This document shows positions 1 through 6,102 of a stretch of 8,497 nucleotides of DNA, piece by piece. Location: contig JAJYAW010000103.1 in the NCBI GenBank assembly GCA_021779335.1, positions 1 to 8,497 of the forward strand. Reading direction: 5' to 3'. The notes beneath the pieces were generated by a model that searched no databases, was not told the DNA's origin, and saw only the letters and a list, made by a program, of their open reading frames with translations. Position numbers and translations under genes: made by a program. Source of the DNA: Myxococcales bacterium. GTDB taxonomy: Bacteria > Myxococcota > Myxococcia > Myxococcales > Anaeromyxobacteraceae. The stretch's first letter is position 1; the number at the start of each line of letters is the position of its first letter.

Positions 1-116
1 ACGAAGCGCTCCGCCGGCGGGGCGGCCGGCGGGGCGCCGCAGCGGCTGCAGCCGGCCGCGAGGGCGAGGAGCGGAGCGGCGAGCAGGGCGGTCAGCTTCG
101 CGGTCGATCGGCGCAC
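1..116 (-). CDS. Putative lipoprotein, N-terminal part (cut by window edge)
   Basis: This is the 5' end of a minus-strand gene that runs off the left edge; 38 codons are visible. The frame opens at a GTG (116-114), the first start after in-frame TGA and TAG stops. It encodes a basic N-region (MRRSTAK), a hydrophobic Leu/Ala core (about residues 8-21) and a lipobox-like LAAGC with the candidate lipidated Cys at residue 23. A Pro/Ala-rich linker follows. This is the layout of a type II signal peptide, so the product is probably lipidated and anchored in the cell envelope. A second Cys lies three residues later (C26). The mature domain is outside the window and no function can be given. No clear Shine-Dalgarno precedes the GTG. 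An overlapping ATG frame starting at 132 gives an Arg/Pro-rich, low-quality peptide and was not chosen. The gene is divergent from trmB. Confidence 0.6.
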   Translation of the reverse strand, partial: MRRSTAKLTALLAAPLLALAAGCSRCGAPPAAPPAERF

Positions 117-125
117 CCGCCGTTT

Positions 126-137
126 CTATCATGGTAG
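126..137. promoter_or_regulatory. Near-palindrome in the 31-bp divergent gap (possible overlapping -10s or operator)
   Basis: The sequence CTATCATGGTAG is a 12-base inverted repeat with a single mismatched pair. It sits in the unusually short gap between the lipoprotein GTG (116, minus) and the trmB ATG (148, plus). It contains TATCAT on the plus strand and TACCAT on the minus strand, both fitting TANNNT and so possible -10 hexamers for the two divergent genes. On the plus strand TAGATG also ends 7 bases before the trmB ATG. No convincing -35 box is visible for either direction. The promoter or operator role is inferred from position and composition only. Confidence 0.3.
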
Positions 138-147
138 ATGGGGCCCG

Positions 148-759
148 ATGATCTTCTCCGGCCCCGACGACGGCCCCCTCGCGCTCGACCGCCTGCCCGA
201 CTGGGGCGCCCGCTTCGGCGACGCCGCCGCGCGGCTGGAGCTGGAGATCGGCTGCGGCCACGGCGGCTTCGCGCTGGCCTTCGGGCGGCGCCACCCGGAG
301 CGCGCCCTGGTGGGCATCGAGCAGCGCAAGGCGTTCGCCCGCCTGGTGGCGGAGAAGGCGGCGCGCCAGCGGCTCGGGAACGTGCTGGTGCTGCAGGGGG
401 ACGGGCGGCTGCTGGCCCCGCGCCTCTTCGCGGCCGGCTCGCTCGCCGCCATCCACGTCCACTTCCCCGACCCCTGGTGGAAGCGGCGCCACGTGCGCCG
501 GCGGCTGGTGGACGACCGGATGTCGAGCCTGCTCCTCGGGCTGCTGGCGCCGGGCGGCCTGCTCGACTTCCGCACCGATGTGGAGCGCTACGCCCTCGAC
601 GCCGTGGCGCGGCTCGAGGAGGTGGGCTTCCGGAACGAGGCCGGCCCGGGCGGCTTCAGCGAGGCGCCGCCCGACGAGCTCCCGTCCACGCGCGAGAAGC
701 GCTACCTGGAGATCGGCCAGCGCGTCTGGCGGCTCCGGCTGCGCCGGCCGCCCGGCTGA
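148..759 (+). CDS. trmB: tRNA (guanine-N7-)-methyltransferase TrmB
   Basis: TrmB transfers a methyl group from S-adenosylmethionine to N7 of guanine 46 in the variable loop of many tRNAs; it acts in the cytoplasm. The 203-residue product has the family's expected layout. SAM-binding motif I is EIGCGHGG (residues 33-40), with an acidic residue at the end of the next strand (VGIE, E58). The TrmB signature FPDPWWKRRH is at 106-115, RTDVERY (142-148) matches the usual RTD segment, and the tail has TREKRYLEIGQRVWRL. The ATG at 148 gives a normal N-terminus; the ATG at 138 is in another frame and the ATG at 131 hits a stop within a few codons. No strong Shine-Dalgarno is present. The gene is slightly shorter than the E. 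coli enzyme, as in many bacteria. It converges on the ACT-domain gene 18 bp downstream. Confidence 0.95.
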   Translation: MIFSGPDDGPLALDRLPDWGARFGDAAARLELEIGCGHGGFALAFGRRHPERALVGIEQRKAFARLVAEKAARQRLGNVLVLQGDGRLLAPRLFAAGSLAAIHVHFPDPWWKRRHVRRRLVDDRMSSLLLGLLAPGGLLDFRTDVERYALDAVARLEEVGFRNEAGPGGFSEAPPDELPSTREKRYLEIGQRVWRLRLRRPPG

Positions 760-783
760 AGGCGCAGGGCCGGGCGCTCAGCC
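754..783. terminator. Bidirectional hairpin between convergent genes
   Basis: GGCTGA (754-759) pairs with TCAGCC (778-783), and GCGC (762-765) pairs with GCGC (774-777), with a two-base AG bulge on the left side and an 8-base loop. The arms include the TGA stop of trmB and, on the opposite strand, the TGA stop of the ACT-domain gene, so one structure ends both convergent genes. There is no T-tract on either side. A terminator role is inferred from position and symmetry. Confidence 0.45.
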
Positions 784-1299
784 CGGCTCGGCCAGCGTGA
801 CCTGCACCATGAGGTCGGCGGCCAGCCGCTCCAGCCGCCCGCGCAGCTCGCCGGCGTCCACCCGCGGCGGCACGTGGATCCAGGCGCGCGAGCGGAAGAG
901 CGGCTCGCCAGACATGGGCGCGCTGCTCCGGTTGGTCACCAGCTCCTCGATGTTGACGCCGCGCTCGGCCAGCACCTGGGCGATCTCCTTGACCAGGCCG
1001 GGCCGGTCCAGCCCCTCCAGCTCCACCACCATGAAGCGGAGGTCGGCGGGCGCGGGCGGGGCGTCGTCCCGCTCCACCACCACCTTGAGCCCCTGGGCCT
1101 CCAGCGCGGCCAGCGCGGCGGCGAGCGGCGCGGCGTGCGCCTCCTCCACCTCGAGCCGGAGGATGCCGGCGAACTTGCCGGCCAGGTGGGCCATGCGGCT
1201 CTCCAGCCAGTTGCCGCCGTGGGCCGCGATGGGGCCCGCCAGCGCCTCGACGAGCCCCGGGCGGTCGGGGCCGAGGACGGTGAGGACGAGGGAGGTCAC
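778..1299 (-). CDS. Double ACT-domain protein, GcvR-like regulator
   Basis: The product is 173 residues and consists almost entirely of two ACT domains. ACT1 covers about residues 2-77 with the loop GPDRPGLV (10-17). ACT2 covers about 88-168 with GLDRPGLVKEIA (96-107) followed by GVNIEEL. ACT domains bind amino acids or other small ligands. The two-ACT-only layout matches the GcvR family (glycine cleavage system repressor in enterobacteria, which acts by protein-protein contact and not DNA binding). No DNA-binding domain is visible, so it is probably a cytosolic ligand-sensing partner; its ligand and target here are unknown. The start is the GTG at 1299, which overlaps the stop of the upstream haem-protein gene as GTGA. 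A Shine-Dalgarno-like GAGGTG (plus coordinates 1308-1313) ends 8 bases before it. A much longer upstream reading in this frame runs antisense-like through the neighbour and is not credible. Confidence 0.85.
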   Translation of the reverse strand: MTSLVLTVLGPDRPGLVEALAGPIAAHGGNWLESRMAHLAGKFAGILRLEVEEAHAAPLAAALAALEAQGLKVVVERDDAPPAPADLRFMVVELEGLDRPGLVKEIAQVLAERGVNIEELVTNRSSAPMSGEPLFRSRAWIHVPPRVDAGELRGRLERLAADLMVQVTLAEPG

Positions 1300-1724
1300 G
1301 GGGTCTTCACCTCGCCGAGCCCGCGGGCCCAGTCCGAGAGGGTCTTGCGCTCGGCGTCGGTCAGCCGGGCCTTGGGGTGGGCGATGGCGTAGTACCAGGG
1401 GGGCATGTCCTTCCCGGTCACCTCCCCCGGCAGCTCCTTCGCCACCTTGACCAGGTCCATCCGGTCCCAGGCGGAGAAGTCGACGTGCTTGCGTCCCTCC
1501 GAGACGTCGTGGGCCACCAGCCACGAGGCCGGGGCCACGTAGGCCTGGAGCGGCCAGACGGTCTCGTGCGAGTGGCAGTCGAAGCAGGCGCGGCGCAGCA
1601 GGGCCTCGACCTCGGGCGGCGCCTTCACCGGCGAGGTCACCGGGGGGTTGGTGCGGGACACCGGCACGAGCTGGATGGCCACCAGCAAGGCGCCGGCAGC
1701 CACGGCGATCTTGGTCCTGATCAT
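1296..1724 (-). CDS. Haem-binding CxxCH protein, membrane-anchored (Haem_bd-like)
   Basis: The product is 142 residues from the ATG at 1724. An N-terminal hydrophobic segment (about residues 5-23) would export or anchor it, leaving the rest in the periplasm. A single c-type haem motif CFDCH is at 47-51 (Cys47 and Cys50 for covalent haem attachment, His51 as axial ligand). The pattern after it (SHETVWP, YVAPASWLVAHDV, a Met-Pro-Pro at 107-109, HPKARLT and a final DWARGL helix) matches the small haem-binding domain family often found in Bacteroidetes and Myxococcota. A role in periplasmic electron transfer is inferred; no partner is shown. An in-frame GTG at 1742 would add six residues (MLSLRP); the ATG gives a cleaner signal segment, but neither has a strong Shine-Dalgarno. 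It is the first gene of an operon with the ACT-domain gene (4-bp overlap) and is divergent from alaS. Confidence 0.85.
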   Translation of the reverse strand: MIRTKIAVAAGALLVAIQLVPVSRTNPPVTSPVKAPPEVEALLRRACFDCHSHETVWPLQAYVAPASWLVAHDVSEGRKHVDFSAWDRMDLVKVAKELPGEVTGKDMPPWYYAIAHPKARLTDAERKTLSDWARGLGEVKTP

Positions 1725-1800
1725 GGGTCGCAAGGAGAGCACGGGCGGCCGCCGCCGTCACGCGCCGCGGCCGGGAGGCCCCGACCGGTGCGCCGCGCCG

Positions 1801-1829
1801 TGGCAATCCGCCTGCGCCTCTGTTATTCC
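1801..1829 (+). promoter_or_regulatory. Candidate alaS promoter (extended -10, overlapping sigma54-like match)
   Basis: In the divergent region before alaS, TATTCC (1824-1829) is preceded by TGT, giving an extended -10-like TG-N-TATTCC. TGGCAA (1801-1806) lies 17 bases upstream as a weak -35. Transcription would start near 1836 and leave a leader of about 36 bases. The same left element also fits the -24/-12 pattern of sigma54 promoters: TGGCA at 1801-1805 and TGC at 1813-1815, with the GG and GC doublets in correct register. Which of the two, if either, is used cannot be decided from sequence. The rest of the 1743-1871 gap shows no other clear element and no obvious Shine-Dalgarno before alaS. 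Confidence 0.3.
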
Positions 1830-1871
1830 AGGGCGTTCCGGCGCTCCCGTGCCGCCGGGCCAAACGACCCC

Positions 1872-4550
1872 ATGAAGACCCTCTCCGCCGCCCAGATCCG
1901 CGACGCCTTCCTCCGCTTCTTCGAGGAGCGCGGCCACCGCCGCGTGGCCTCCTCGGCGCTCGTCCCGCAGAACGACCCGACCCTGCTCTTCACCAACGCC
2001 GGCATGGTCCAGTTCAAGGACGTCTTCACCGGCCGGGAGAAGCGCGACTACACCCGCGCCACCACCTCGCAGAAGTGCGTCCGCGCCGGCGGCAAGCACA
2101 ACGACCTCGAGAACGTGGGCTTCACGGCCCGCCACCACACCTTCTTCGAGATGCTGGGGAACTTCTCCTTCGGCGACTACTTCAAGCGCGACGCGGTGGC
2201 CTGGGGCTGGGAGTTCTGCACCAGCCCGCAGTGGCTCGGGCTCGACCGGAGCCGGCTGGCCGCCACCGTCTTCCAGGGGGAGGGGACGCTGCCCTGGGAC
2301 GAGGAGGCCTACGAGCTCTGGAAGGCGGCCGGCGTGCCGGCCGACAAGATCTACAAGCTCGGCGCCAAGGACAACTTCTGGGCCATGGGCGACACCGGCC
2401 CGTGCGGCCCCTGCTCGGAGCTCCACTACTTCCAGGGCCCCGACATCGCCTGCGCCGAGGAGAAGGCGGGCCGGACCTGCCAGGGCGTGGCCTGCGACTG
2501 CGACCGCTGGCTCGAGATCTGGAACCTGGTCTTCATGCAGTTCGAGCGGAGCGCCGACGGGACGCTGACGCCGCTCCCCAAGCCCTCCATCGACACCGGC
2601 GCCGGCCTGGAGCGCCTCGCCTCGGTGGTCCAGGGGAAGCGCTCCAACTACGACACCGACCTCTTCCAGAGCATCATCGGCGCCATCCAGGCGCTGGCCG
2701 GCAAGACCTACGGCGCCACCGACGCGCCCGACGACGTCTCCATGCGGGTCATCGCCGACCACGCCCGCGCCACCACCTTCCTGGTGGGCGACGGCGTGCT
2801 GCCCTCCAACGAGGGGCGCGGCTACGTGCTCCGCCGCATCATGCGGCGCGCCATCCGGCACGGGAAGCGGCTGGGCCTGGAGCGGCCGTTCCTGGCCGAC
2901 GTCTGCGGCGCGGTGCTGGCCGAGATGGGCGCCGCCTACCCGGAGACCGCCGGCAACGAGCCCTTCATCCGCAAGGTGGCGCAGCAGGAGGAGGAGGGTT
3001 TCCGGCGCACCCTCGACAAGGGGCTCCTGCTGCTCGAGGAGGAGATGGCGCGGCTGGCCGGGGCGGGAGAGCGCGTGCTGCCCGGCGCGGTGGCCTTCCT
3101 CCTCTACGGCACCTTCGGGTTTCCCATGGACCTGACCCGGGTGGTGGTGGGCGAGCGCGGGCTCACCGTCGACGAGGCCGCCTTCGAGGCCTGCCTGGCC
3201 GAGGAGCGGACCCGCTCCGAGTGGAAGGGCTCGGGCGAGCAGGCGGTCACCGACCTCCACAAGGCCATCGCGGCCGAGCTCGGCGAGACCCGCTTCCTCG
3301 GCTACGAGGCCGAGCGGGCCCACAGCGAGATCATCGCGCTGGTCGTGAACGGGCGGCGCGCCAACGCCGCCGGCGCCGGCGACCTGGTGGAGGTCATCAC
3401 CGCGGTGACCCCCTTCTACGGCGAGTCGGGCGGGCAGGTGGGCGACACCGGCACCGTCCAGGCCCCGGGCGGCCTCGTCGAGGTGGAGGACGCGCGGCGG
3501 CCCGTGCCCGGGCTGGTGACCCACCTCGGCAAGGTGGCGCGGGGCCAGCTCCAGGTGGGCGACCGGGTCGAGCTCACCGTGGACGCGGCGCGCCGCGGCC
3601 TCATCCGCGCCAACCACTCGGCCACCCACCTCCTGCAGCTGGCGCTGCGCGAGACGCTGGGCCAGCACGTCAAGCAGGCCGGCTCGGTGGTGGCGCCCGA
3701 CCACCTGCGCTTCGACTTCTCCCACTTCCAGCCGCTCACGCTGGCGGAGCTCCAGGCGGTGGAGGCCCGCGTCAACCAGCTGGTGCGCCTGAACGCCGAG
3801 GCCCGCACCGAGGAGCTGGCCCTGGAGGACGCCCGCAAGACGGGCGCCATGATGATTTTCGGCGAGAAGTACGGCGAGACGGTGCGGGTGCTGACGCTCG
3901 GGCCGTCCAAGGAGCTGTGCGGCGGCACCCACGTGCGCCGCACCGGCGACATCGCGTTCTTCAAGATCGCCAGCGAGGAGTCGATCGCGGCCGGCGTGCG
4001 CCGCATCGTGGCCTACACGGGCGACCGGGCGGTCGGGCTGGCGCAGCGCACCGAGGAGGAGCTGCGGCGCGCCGCCGCCCTGCTCAAGAGCGGCGCCTTC
4101 GACGTGGCCGCCAAGATCGAGGCGGCCCAGCGCCACGCCAAGGAGCTGCAGCGGGCGCTCGAGGAGGCCAGCGGCAAGCTGGCCGCGGCCCAGTCCGGCG
4201 ACCTGGCCGGGCAGGCCCAGGCCGTCGGCGCCGCCAAGGTGCTGGCGGTCCAGGTGCCGGGCGACGCCAGGGTGCTGCGCGAGCTGGCCGACAAGCTGCG
4301 CGACAAGCTGGGCTCCGGGGTGGTGGCGCTGGGCGCCGAGGCGGACGGCAAGGCGGTGCTGCTGGTGGCCGTCACCCGGGACCTGACCGGCCGGGTGAAG
4401 GCCGGCGACCTCGTGCGCGAGGCCGCCGGGCTGGTGGGCGGCAAGGGCGGCGGCAAGCCCGACCTGGCCCAGGCCGGCGGGCCGGATCCGTCCGGGCTGG
4501 GGGCGGCGCTCGAGAAGGTGCGGGCGCTGGCGACCGCGGCGCTCGGGTAG
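1872..4550 (+). CDS. alaS: Alanyl-tRNA synthetase
   Basis: AlaS charges tRNA-Ala with alanine in the cytoplasm and hydrolyses mischarged Ser- or Gly-tRNA-Ala. The 892-residue product is near the usual bacterial length (876 in E. coli) and complete. The class II catalytic domain is at the N-terminus (KTLSAAQIRDAFLRFFEERGH, then NAGMVQFKDVF from N42, and GGKHNDLENVG). The tRNA-recognition region follows (GRGYVLRRIMRRAIRHGK). The editing domain carries the metal-binding pairs HSATH (582-586) and CGGTH (C683, H687). A helical, probably coiled-coil segment (about 726-775) leads to the C-Ala/DHHA1 domain with GGKGGGKPD (856-864). The ATG at 1872 is fixed by the conserved N-terminus. A Cys-rich insert (C194, C203, C208, C210) sits between the SELHYF and EIWNLVFMQF segments. 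The gene is transcribed away from the haem-protein operon and appears monocistronic, with hairpins following. Confidence 0.98.
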   Translation: MKTLSAAQIRDAFLRFFEERGHRRVASSALVPQNDPTLLFTNAGMVQFKDVFTGREKRDYTRATTSQKCVRAGGKHNDLENVGFTARHHTFFEMLGNFSFGDYFKRDAVAWGWEFCTSPQWLGLDRSRLAATVFQGEGTLPWDEEAYELWKAAGVPADKIYKLGAKDNFWAMGDTGPCGPCSELHYFQGPDIACAEEKAGRTCQGVACDCDRWLEIWNLVFMQFERSADGTLTPLPKPSIDTGAGLERLASVVQGKRSNYDTDLFQSIIGAIQALAGKTYGATDAPDDVSMRVIADHARATTFLVGDGVLPSNEGRGYVLRRIMRRAIRHGKRLGLERPFLADVCGAVLAEMGAAYPETAGNEPFIRKVAQQEEEGFRRTLDKGLLLLEEEMARLAGAGERVLPGAVAFLLYGTFGFPMDLTRVVVGERGLTVDEAAFEACLAEERTRSEWKGSGEQAVTDLHKAIAAELGETRFLGYEAERAHSEIIALVVNGRRANAAGAGDLVEVITAVTPFYGESGGQVGDTGTVQAPGGLVEVEDARRPVPGLVTHLGKVARGQLQVGDRVELTVDAARRGLIRANHSATHLLQLALRETLGQHVKQAGSVVAPDHLRFDFSHFQPLTLAELQAVEARVNQLVRLNAEARTEELALEDARKTGAMMIFGEKYGETVRVLTLGPSKELCGGTHVRRTGDIAFFKIASEESIAAGVRRIVAYTGDRAVGLAQRTEEELRRAAALLKSGAFDVAAKIEAAQRHAKELQRALEEASGKLAAAQSGDLAGQAQAVGAAKVLAVQVPGDARVLRELADKLRDKLGSGVVALGAEADGKAVLLVAVTRDLTGRVKAGDLVREAAGLVGGKGGGKPDLAQAGGPDPSGLGAALEKVRALATAALG

Positions 4551-4562
4551 CGCGCCTCCGCT

Positions 4563-4585
4563 GCGACGGATGGCGCTCCGTCCGC
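4563..4585 (+). terminator. Hairpin downstream of alaS, possible terminator
   Basis: GACGGA (4565-4570) and TCCGTC (4577-4582) form a 6-bp stem around a 6-base loop. Two further GC pairs are possible below a one-base bulge at 4583. The hairpin starts 12 bases after the alaS stop. It has no T-tract, so it is a weak candidate for an alaS terminator. Confidence 0.35.
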
Positions 4586-4601
4586 CGCGCCGCCGGTGCG
4601 G

Positions 4602-4631
4602 TTGACCGCCCTCACGAGGCGAGTCTAGGCT
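4602..4631 (+). promoter_or_regulatory. Sigma70-like promoter for the 126-residue protein gene
   Basis: TTGACC (4602-4607) matches the -35 consensus TTGACA at five of six positions. It is followed, after an 18-base spacer, by TAGGCT (4626-4631), which fits TANNNT. The -10 ends 11 bases before the ATG at 4643, so the transcript would have almost no leader. This is the best -35/-10 pair I found in the window. It indicates that the downstream gene has its own promoter and is not simply read through from alaS. Confidence 0.45.
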
Positions 4632-4638
4632 CGCCTCG
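4615..4638. repeat. Perfect 9-bp inverted repeat over the -10 box and next to the start codon
   Basis: CGAGGCGAG (4615-4623) and CTCGCCTCG (4630-4638) are exact reverse complements separated by TCTAGG. The right arm ends 4 bases before the ATG at 4643, and the loop and right arm contain the TAGGCT -10 candidate. It could be an operator overlapping the promoter, an RNA hairpin affecting translation initiation, or part of the alaS terminator. There is no T-tract. The repeat is seen directly; the role is inferred. Confidence 0.55.
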
Positions 4639-4642
4639 CCAG

Positions 4643-5023
4643 ATGCCCACCACGAGGACCGCCTCCCGCAGCGCCGTGCGCGACCCGCTCGTGGTCGACC
4701 TCTCGGTGGCGCGGGACGCCCGCCGGCTGGTGGAGTTCCAGGCCCGCTGCCGCGCCGTCGACGACCTCAACCGCAAGGCCCTCTCCCGCCTCTTCCAGAG
4801 CGGCCTGCTCTACACGCGGCAGGGCGCCCGGCTGGGGCGCGACCTCCTGCTGGCCCACCAGCACCTGCTGCGCGTCTCCGATCTCCTCGCCCGAGTCGGC
4901 GACCTGACCGGGCCGGCCGCCGCGCGCGACGCCGAGCCGCTCTACGACGAGGCGCGCGACCTCCTGGCCAGGACCGCCAAGCTGACCAGCCGGACCGGCC
5001 TGGTCTTCGCCCGCGGCCAGTAG
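4643..5023 (+). CDS. Hypothetical small helical protein
   Basis: I do not recognise this 126-residue protein. The frame has the same codon bias as its neighbours and a clean ATG just after a promoter-like element. The sequence has no signal peptide, transmembrane segment, Cys motif or nucleotide-binding loop; one Cys (C36) is present. The first 15 or so residues are polar and low-order-looking. The rest reads as amphipathic helices: about 22-55 (ARDARRLVEFQARC..DDLNRKALSRLF), 60-87 (rich in Leu and Arg, with LLLAHQHLLRVSDLLARVG) and 95-115 (DAEPLYDEARDLLARTAKL). A helical bundle or coiled-coil oligomer in the cytoplasm is plausible. It lies between alaS and the hydrolase gene, on the same strand, with 92 and 39 bp gaps; the neighbours give no clear hint of its job. 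Confidence 0.75.
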   Translation: MPTTRTASRSAVRDPLVVDLSVARDARRLVEFQARCRAVDDLNRKALSRLFQSGLLYTRQGARLGRDLLLAHQHLLRVSDLLARVGDLTGPAAARDAEPLYDEARDLLARTAKLTSRTGLVFARGQ

Positions 5024-5026
5024 CGG

Positions 5027-5039
5027 GGCGCGCCGCGCC
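5027..5039. repeat. Short GC hairpin after the hypothetical gene
   Basis: GGCGC (5027-5031) pairs with GCGCC (5035-5039) across a 3-base loop, starting just past the stop codon at 5021-5023. It is short and has no T-tract, and GC-rich sequence produces such stems easily, so a terminator role is only possible. Confidence 0.2.
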
Positions 5040-5062
5040 GGCCGCCGTGCCATCATGGGCGG

Positions 5063-6067
5063 ATGAGGTCCCGCCTCCACGAGCTCGAGCTCGACGCCCC
5101 GGCGCTGCGCGGCAACCCGCTCGGCGACCCCTCCCTCCGCCCGCTCTACGTGCTCCTGCCGCCCGGGCGCGGCGACGGCGAGGGGCTGCCCGCCGTCTAC
5201 TTCCTGCACGGGTTCACCGGCAGCGCCCGCGGCTGGCTCAACGTCTCGGCCTTCTCGCCCACCGTGCCGGAGCGGATCGAGGCGCAGTGGGCGGCCGGCG
5301 CGCTGCCGGAGTTCGCGGCGGTCTTCGTGGACGGCTTCACCGGCGTGGGCGGCACGCAGTGGATCAACGCGGCGGCGGTGGGGCGCTACCAGGACTACCT
5401 GGCCGACGACGTGACCGCCTTCGTGGAGGCGCGGCTGGGCTGCCTGGCGCGGCCGGAGGCCCGCGCCGTGGTGGGCAAGAGCTCCGGCGGGTACGGGGCG
5501 CTGTGCCTGGGGCGGGATCGGCCGGAGGTCTTCGCCCACCTCGGCTGCCACGCCGGCGACGCCGGCTTCGAGTGGTGCTACGGCCCGGACCTGCCGCGGG
5601 CGGCGGCTGGGCTGCTCGGCAGCGCCGACGCCGCGGCCTGGCTCGAGGCGCTCAAGGCGCGGGCCCGCGCCACCAGGCTCGCCGGCGCCGATCACCCGGT
5701 GCTGGCCGTCGTGGCCATGGCGGCCCACTACTCGCCCGACCCGGCCGCGCCGCTGGGGGCGGCGCTCCCCTTCTCGCTGCCGGACGGGCGGCTCCTCCCG
5801 GAGGTCTGGGCGCGCTGGCTGGAGCACGACCCGGCCCGCTTCGTGCCGCGCGCCCTGGGCGCCTACCGGCGGCTCGCCTCCATCTTCGTGGACTGCGGGA
5901 CGCGCGACGAGTTCAACCTGCGCTGGGGCGCGCGCCAGGTGGTGGCGGCGCTGCGGGCCGGCGGCGTCGGGGTGGAGCACCAGGAGTTCGACGACGGCCA
6001 CATGGGGATCAACTACCGCTACGACGCCTCGCTGCGGTACCTGGCGCCGCGCCTGGCCCGGGGCTGA
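5063..6067 (+). CDS. Alpha/beta hydrolase, esterase D / enterochelin-esterase-like
   Basis: The 334-residue product looks like a serine hydrolase of the putative esterase (EstD/Fes/antigen 85-like) family. The visible order is an N-terminal strand region with PLYVLLPPG, the oxyanion-side segment PAVYFLHGFTGS, and the nucleophile elbow GKSSGGYGA with Ser140 as the predicted catalytic Ser. The predicted acid is Asp282 in DCGTRDEFN and the base His313 in DDGHMGINY. No signal peptide or lipobox is seen, so it is probably cytosolic. The substrate is unknown; carboxylic or thioester hydrolysis is inferred from the family. The Ser-to-Asp spacing of 142 residues is long for a minimal esterase D fold, leaving room for a helical cap (about residues 165-270). 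The ATG at 5063 follows CATCATGGGCGG; there is no clear Shine-Dalgarno, and the ATG at 5055 is out of frame. Confidence 0.85.
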   Translation: MRSRLHELELDAPALRGNPLGDPSLRPLYVLLPPGRGDGEGLPAVYFLHGFTGSARGWLNVSAFSPTVPERIEAQWAAGALPEFAAVFVDGFTGVGGTQWINAAAVGRYQDYLADDVTAFVEARLGCLARPEARAVVGKSSGGYGALCLGRDRPEVFAHLGCHAGDAGFEWCYGPDLPRAAAGLLGSADAAAWLEALKARARATRLAGADHPVLAVVAMAAHYSPDPAAPLGAALPFSLPDGRLLPEVWARWLEHDPARFVPRALGAYRRLASIFVDCGTRDEFNLRWGARQVVAALRAGGVGVEHQEFDDGHMGINYRYDASLRYLAPRLARG

Positions 6068-6069
6068 GC

Positions 6070-6090
6070 GGCCGCGATGCGACCGCGGCC
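6070..6090. terminator. GC hairpin after the hydrolase gene, possible terminator
   Basis: GGCCGCG (6070-6076) and CGCGGCC (6084-6090) form a perfect 7-bp stem with a 7-base loop, beginning 2 bases after the hydrolase stop codon. No T-tract follows. The position suggests it ends the hydrolase transcript before the kinase gene begins. Confidence 0.35.
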
Positions 6091-6102
6091 CGGCCGGTGG
6101 CT

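Noticed and set aside
138..800. Plus-strand frame overlapping trmB from the ATG at 138
   Set aside because: It is Arg/Pro/Ala-rich with no motif, while the frame from 148 has every TrmB signature.
1300..1863. Upstream extension of the ACT-domain frame on the minus strand
   Set aside because: It overlaps the haem-protein gene in another frame and has shadow composition. The GTG at 1299 with GAGGTG upstream explains the start.
1758..4136. Long minus-strand open frame (792 codons) opposite alaS
   Set aside because: It lies antisense to a clearly conserved alaS, is rich in low-complexity Gly/Ala/Arg/His/Leu, and matches no family I know. Long antisense frames are expected in very GC-rich coding DNA.
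2075..4642. Plus-strand frame overlapping alaS and running into the 126-residue gene
   Set aside because: The part overlapping alaS is Arg/Gly/Pro-rich frame-shadow sequence. Only the segment from the ATG at 4643 has normal protein character.
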